From: Phycisphaerales bacterium UBA2402
Lineage (GTDB): Bacteria > Planctomycetota > Phycisphaerae > Phycisphaerales > UBA1924
DNA: 9,213 nt
Assembly: GCA_002343715.1 (NCBI GenBank)
Contig: DDSA01000065.1
Coordinates: 1 to 9,213 of the forward strand
Direction of reading: 5' to 3'
Positions within the stretch are counted from its first letter, which is position 1. Each line of letters starts with the position of its first letter. The notes beneath the pieces are model-generated. The model searched no databases, was not told the origin of the DNA, and saw only the letters and a list, made by a program, of their open reading frames with translations. Shown in pieces: positions 7,174 to 9,213 of the stretch. The position numbers and the translations under genes were made by a program.

Positions 7174-7694
7174 ACAACCGCCGAGTTCCCAGAGGCAGGA
7201 GAAGACCTCGATATCCGCGCCGTCCACGCCGCCGCTCAGATCGACATCGGCGCTGCGAAGGCGGCTCTCCCAGTCCTGGTAGAAGGCATCGACATCGACG
7301 TTGTCAACCCCGCCGTCCTGGTTGAAGTCGGAGAAGAAATAGAAGCACGTGCACTCGCAGCGGGCCTCATCGCACCACGTGCCGCCGCAGTCGTCTCAAC
7401 AACAAGAACATCGAACATGGAACTGCTGCTGTGGTAACCGCAGAGACTGATCCGCCCGATTCGGCTCGTGCCCCCCGATGAACGGATGCGGATGATCCGG
7501 GTGTTGTCGCTCACTGTCAGTGAGATCGGTTCGCCGTCGCCCTTGCATGTGTACACAGTGCTGCCGATGATCGGCTCTTCTTCAACGCAGACCGTCGTGC
7601 AGCCGATGCACGCCTGCGCGGAGGTTTGCTGATACCTAAGACCCGACCCCCCTCACAGAATAGCGAAAGTCACGGCGAACAAGCGGATTTTCAT
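7174..7694 (-). pseudogene. Broken small secreted protein with Gly-Cys dockerin
   Basis: Reading from an ATG at 7694 with AAGGG nine bases before it, a signal-peptide-like start MKIRLFAVTFAIL is cut by an in-frame TGA (7653-7655). The same frame then continues with plausible protein: ACIGCTTVCVEEEP, GSTVYTCKGDGEPISLTV, RIIRIRSSGG and MFDVLVVE. Near 7391-7400 the sensible sequence jumps to another frame (-1), giving DDCGGTWCDEARCECTCF and then a dockerin-type domain: DFNQDGGVDNVDVDAF, DVDLSGGVDGADIEVF, ending ELGGC at 7174. The second calcium loop has Ser where Asp is usual. No stop follows the final GC, unlike the two intact dockerin genes. Three lesions in about 520 bp indicate a decayed gene, although sequencing or assembly errors could mimic some of them. 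An original function cannot be named beyond a small Cys-rich exported protein. Confidence 0.7.
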
Positions 7695-7776
7695 GACGAG
7701 TACCCTTCTTCGTCGAACCCAACAAGCGCCGACCATCGTCCAAATAGGCCGGCCGTCCCGGCGGTGGGAAAAGTCG

Positions 7777-8031
7777 CTATTCGGAAGCCACCGTTGACAC
7801 CAGAGGCACGAGGAAGGTGTTGTAGAACTCCACCCACTGGGCGGTGGTGACCTCGGTGCGGCTCAACTTGAACTCGTAGCCCACGCTCCCCCGCCCCGTC
7901 ACGCGCCCCGTCGGGTCCGGTCCTTTGTACGCCGGGCTCCCCGACGCGCCGCTGGTCACGAAGTCGATGCCGCTGGGGTCGGGCTGCGCAAAGGCGCGGC
8001 CCTCGGCGGGGTCAACCTCGAAAATCGGCGT
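7777..8031 (-). pseudogene. Fragment of a SUMF1 / formylglycine-generating-enzyme-like gene
   Basis: An open stretch of 84 residues reads PIFEVDPAEGRAFAQPDPSG, then IDFVTSGASGSPAYKG, GRVTGRGSVGYEF and KLSRTEVTTAQWVEFYNTF before a stop. The segment YEFKLSRTEVTTAQWVEFYNTF (split here for reading) is the characteristic N-terminal part of SUMF1/FGE-sulfatase domains, which in planctomycetes often occur in exported proteins. Such domains are normally about 200 residues or more, so most is missing at the C-terminus. At the N-terminus there is no ATG or signal peptide: a TGA lies directly before the frame (8032-8034), and only a GTG at 7959 could start it. The promoter-like element begins just 24 bp upstream, so the leader and signal peptide seem to have been deleted. 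I call it a remnant with no activity expected. Confidence 0.7.
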
Positions 8032-8054
8032 TCAGTTCGCCATTGGCGGCGCTC

Positions 8055-8094
8055 CCGTCTGTAACAACGATGCCACACGTTTGAACCGATGCCA
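8055..8094 (-). promoter_or_regulatory. Promoter-like element, copy 2 (before the SUMF1 fragment)
   Basis: Second copy of the element at 2639-2678, in the same orientation and with no gap: 30 of 40 positions agree by hand count, concentrated in the blocks TGGCA, AAACGTGTGGCAT and TTACAGACGG. The sigma-54-like pair is TGGCA at 8071-8075 and TTACA at 8060-8064. It now fronts a truncated gene, so it is probably an orphan site, but its blocks are intact. Confidence 0.5.
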
Positions 8095-8114
8095 ACCAAA
8101 ATACAGAGATAGCT

Positions 8115-8136
8115 CCCACAATTGCATAATTGTGGG
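8115..8136. repeat. Perfect 9-bp inverted repeat
   Basis: CCCACAATT and AATTGTGGG flank the four bases GCAT with no mismatch. It stands out as AT-richer than its surroundings and lies about 50 bp upstream of the -24-like box of the promoter-like element, a usual place for an activator binding site of a sigma-54 system. Neither strand has a T run directly after it, so a terminator is less likely. No similar repeat precedes the first copy of the element. Confidence 0.5.
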
Positions 8137-8256
8137 GCCGCGGCGGGCCGATCGGCCGCGCCTCTGGACCACAACGATGGCAACCGCTGCCGGCGCGGCC
8201 CACCGGGCGCGAGGAGCTGCGAATGCGTATTCGACGAACCGGGCGATAGACGCGGG

Positions 8257-8277
8257 GGCCATCCGCCCGCGGATGCC
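8257..8277 (-). terminator. Hairpin just after rplI, possible terminator
   Basis: CATCCG (8260-8265) pairs with CGGATG (8270-8275) around a four-base loop, and two more GC pairs form beyond one bulged base. It starts seven bases after the rplI stop codon. There is no T run after it, so if it ends transcription it would be of a non-classical or Rho-assisted kind. Confidence 0.35.
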
Positions 8278-8283
8278 GGGGGC

Positions 8284-9015
8284 TTACTCCTTCTTCTTGC
8301 TCTTCTTCTCTGCCTTCTCGCCCTTGTCGGCTTTGGCCTCGGCCTTGTCGCCCTTGGCCTTCTTCTCGCCCTTGTCAGCGGCGGCATCGTCCTTCTTGCC
8401 CGATCCCCAGCCGACGACGCGGTTGGAATCGTCGGGCAGCATCCAGGCATCGCGGCGAGGACGGCCCTCGCGCTTGTCGGCGTGGCCGGCGCCGGCACCC
8501 GCGGGCGCAGCGCCTTCGGCGGGAGCGGGTGCTTCGGTTTCGTCGGACTTGGGCAGTTCGCGGTCTGCCTTCACATGAACCTTGATGACCTGGTCGAGAT
8601 CGCTGTCGAGTTTGACGTGGACATCGAAGTTCTCGATGCGCTTGATGGTCTGCGTGATGCGGACATCGCGGGGAGAGACAACGTGACCGGCTTCCTTGAG
8701 GGCCGCGGCGATGTCCTGCTGCGTGACCGCGCCGTAGAGAATGCCCTGATCGTTGCAGGAACGCACCAGCGTGATCTCGACACCCTTGAGTTTCTCGTTG
8801 AGTTCGACCCGCTGTGAGCGCTGGGCCTCGATCATCTTCTGGGCCTCGGCGCGGCGGCCGGCGAGTTCCTTGATCTTCTCCTCGCTGGGCTGCGTCGCCA
8901 GGGCGCGGGGCAGGAGGTAGTTGCGGGCGAAGCCGTTGCGGACGTTCACCACGTCGCCCACGATGCCCACCGACTCGACATTCTCGACCAGAAGCAGTTT
9001 GACGCTCTTCGACAT
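8284..9015 (-). CDS. rplI: Ribosomal protein L9 (bL9) with long charged C-terminal tail
   Basis: A 243-residue bL9, which binds 23S rRNA at the base of the L1 stalk of the large ribosomal subunit. The N-terminal domain carries the family signature at 17-40 (GIVGDVVNVRNGFARNYLLP and on to RALA). A long helix follows (about 41-78, rich in Glu, Arg and Lys), then the C-terminal domain with LVRSCNDQGILYGAVTQQDI (83-102) and VHVKLDSDLDQVIKVHV up to about 150. Usual bL9 ends near 150; here about 90 more residues follow: a Pro/Ala/Gly linker, a mixed island at 189-206 (DAWMLPDDSNRVVGWGSG) and a Lys/Ala/Asp/Glu tail ending KKSKKKE. The ATG at 9015 is preceded by AAAGGA with a five-base gap, a strong site. 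It lies 147 bp after ssb, fitting the rpsF-ssb-rpsR-rplI type of operon with rpsR missing. Confidence 0.95.
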   Translation of the reverse strand: MSKSVKLLLVENVESVGIVGDVVNVRNGFARNYLLPRALATQPSEEKIKELAGRRAEAQKMIEAQRSQRVELNEKLKGVEITLVRSCNDQGILYGAVTQQDIAAALKEAGHVVSPRDVRITQTIKRIENFDVHVKLDSDLDQVIKVHVKADRELPKSDETEAPAPAEGAAPAGAGAGHADKREGRPRRDAWMLPDDSNRVVGWGSGKKDDAAADKGEKKAKGDKAEAKADKGEKAEKKSKKKE

Positions 9016-9056
9016 TGCTGTCCTTTCGCTGCGAAAGTTAGGAGCCGAGTGTTCGG

Positions 9057-9075
9057 CCGCCGGAACACCCGGCGG
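9057..9075 (-). promoter_or_regulatory. Perfect hairpin in the rplI leader
   Basis: CCGCCGG and CCGGCGG form a perfect 7-bp stem around a five-base loop (GTGTT on the minus strand), about 42 bases before the rplI start. Many ribosomal protein genes have regulatory structures in their leaders, so this could bind a ribosomal protein, but no known leader family can be assigned from sight. Confidence 0.35.
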
Positions 9076-9111
9076 ACCCGCGTGCGGCCCCAACACGATT
9101 CATCCGACAAT

Positions 9112-9142
9112 CAGGCCGCGGCGCGTTCCCGCGCGGGGCCTG
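9112..9142 (-). terminator. Hairpin between ssb and rplI, possible attenuator or terminator
   Basis: CAGGCC (rev. complement of 9137-9142) pairs with GGCCTG (9112-9117), and inside it GCGCG pairs with CGCGC around a GGAA loop, with a small internal bulge. It lies about 20 bases after the ssb stop. There is no real T run after it (ATTGTCGG), so it may be a partial terminator, an RNA processing site or simply GC-rich structure. Confidence 0.35.
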
Positions 9143-9162
9143 CGTGATTCACCACTCAACCG

Positions 9163-9213
9163 TCAGAAGGGGATGTCGTCCCCCGCCATCGCCCCGCCGC
9201 TCGGCGGTGCATC
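9163..9213 (-). CDS. ssb: Single-stranded DNA-binding protein, C-terminal end only
   Basis: The last 16 codons and stop of a gene that enters from the right edge: DAPPSGGAMAGDDIPF. The acidic DDIPF ending is the conserved C-terminal tip of bacterial SSB, which recruits replication and repair partner proteins, and the Pro/Gly-rich stretch before it is the usual flexible linker. The DNA-binding OB fold lies outside the window. Its place directly upstream of rplI on the same strand agrees with the common rpsF-ssb-(rpsR)-rplI order, which strengthens the call despite the short visible part. Confidence 0.88.
   Translation of the reverse strand, partial: DAPPSGGAMAGDDIPF

Noticed and set aside
7391..7400. 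Programmed -1 frameshift in the broken dockerin gene
   Set aside because: There is no classical slippery heptamer, and the gene also has a premature stop and lacks a final stop, so decay or sequence error is simpler.
7653..7655. TGA in the signal peptide as a recoded codon (selenocysteine or another code)
   Set aside because: The other genes use TGA as a normal stop (for example ssb, the protease and the PEP-CTERM gene), no insertion structure is visible, and the same gene has further lesions.
8146..8157. 12-bp palindrome GGCCGATCGGCC
   Set aside because: It is made of GC-rich steps in a GC-rich stretch and has no partner site or position relative to a promoter that would make it stand out.
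8032..8262. Minus-strand open frame between rplI and the SUMF1 fragment
   Set aside because: It starts inside the hairpin after rplI, runs through the inverted repeat and promoter-like element, and its product is Ala/Arg-rich with no family likeness.
9016..9162. A hidden rpsR gene between ssb and rplI
   Set aside because: The gap of 147 bp is too short for a usual S18 of about 75 residues or more and shows no S18-like motif.

Overview
The window most likely comes from a planctomycete of the class Phycisphaerae or a close relative. The support is the combination of C-terminal dockerin-type domains ending in Gly-Cys, a PEP-CTERM sorting tail of the PAPG...RRRR kind, a DUF1800/DUF1501 Tat-secreted pair, calcium-loop spacer motifs rich in Asp/Asn, and high GC content. 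This is inference from family knowledge; no search was run. Every gene I can support lies on the minus strand, so transcription runs from right to left.

Right end (about 8250-9213): housekeeping genes. The last codons of ssb (ending DDIPF) are followed by a 147-bp leader with two GC-rich hairpins and then rplI, which encodes ribosomal protein L9 with an unusually long charged tail. The usual rpsR between them is absent. A hairpin just after rplI may end this unit.

Middle right (about 6855-8250): a zone of decay. It holds a fragment of a formylglycine-generating-enzyme (SUMF1) type gene that has lost both ends, and a small secreted dockerin gene with an in-frame stop in its signal peptide, a frameshift and no proper stop. 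A promoter-like element survives in front of the SUMF1 fragment, with a perfect 9-bp inverted repeat upstream of it.

Middle left (about 1837-6930): a cluster of secreted proteins. A good sigma-70-type promoter drives a 1099-residue exported metzincin protease fused to a parallel beta-helix and a Gly-Cys dockerin. After 43 bp comes a smaller exported protein with the same dockerin, probably co-transcribed. Next is a DNRLRE-domain protein with a PEP-CTERM tail, preceded by a second copy of the 40-bp promoter-like element found near 8055-8094.

Left end (1-1670): a Tat-exported DUF1800 protein followed after 36 bp by the start of a DUF1501 protein, a pair commonly found together in planctomycetes.

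Overall the window is an envelope and secretion region next to a ribosomal/replication operon. The most interesting observation is the two-copy 40-bp element, which resembles a sigma-54 promoter with a changed -12 box.
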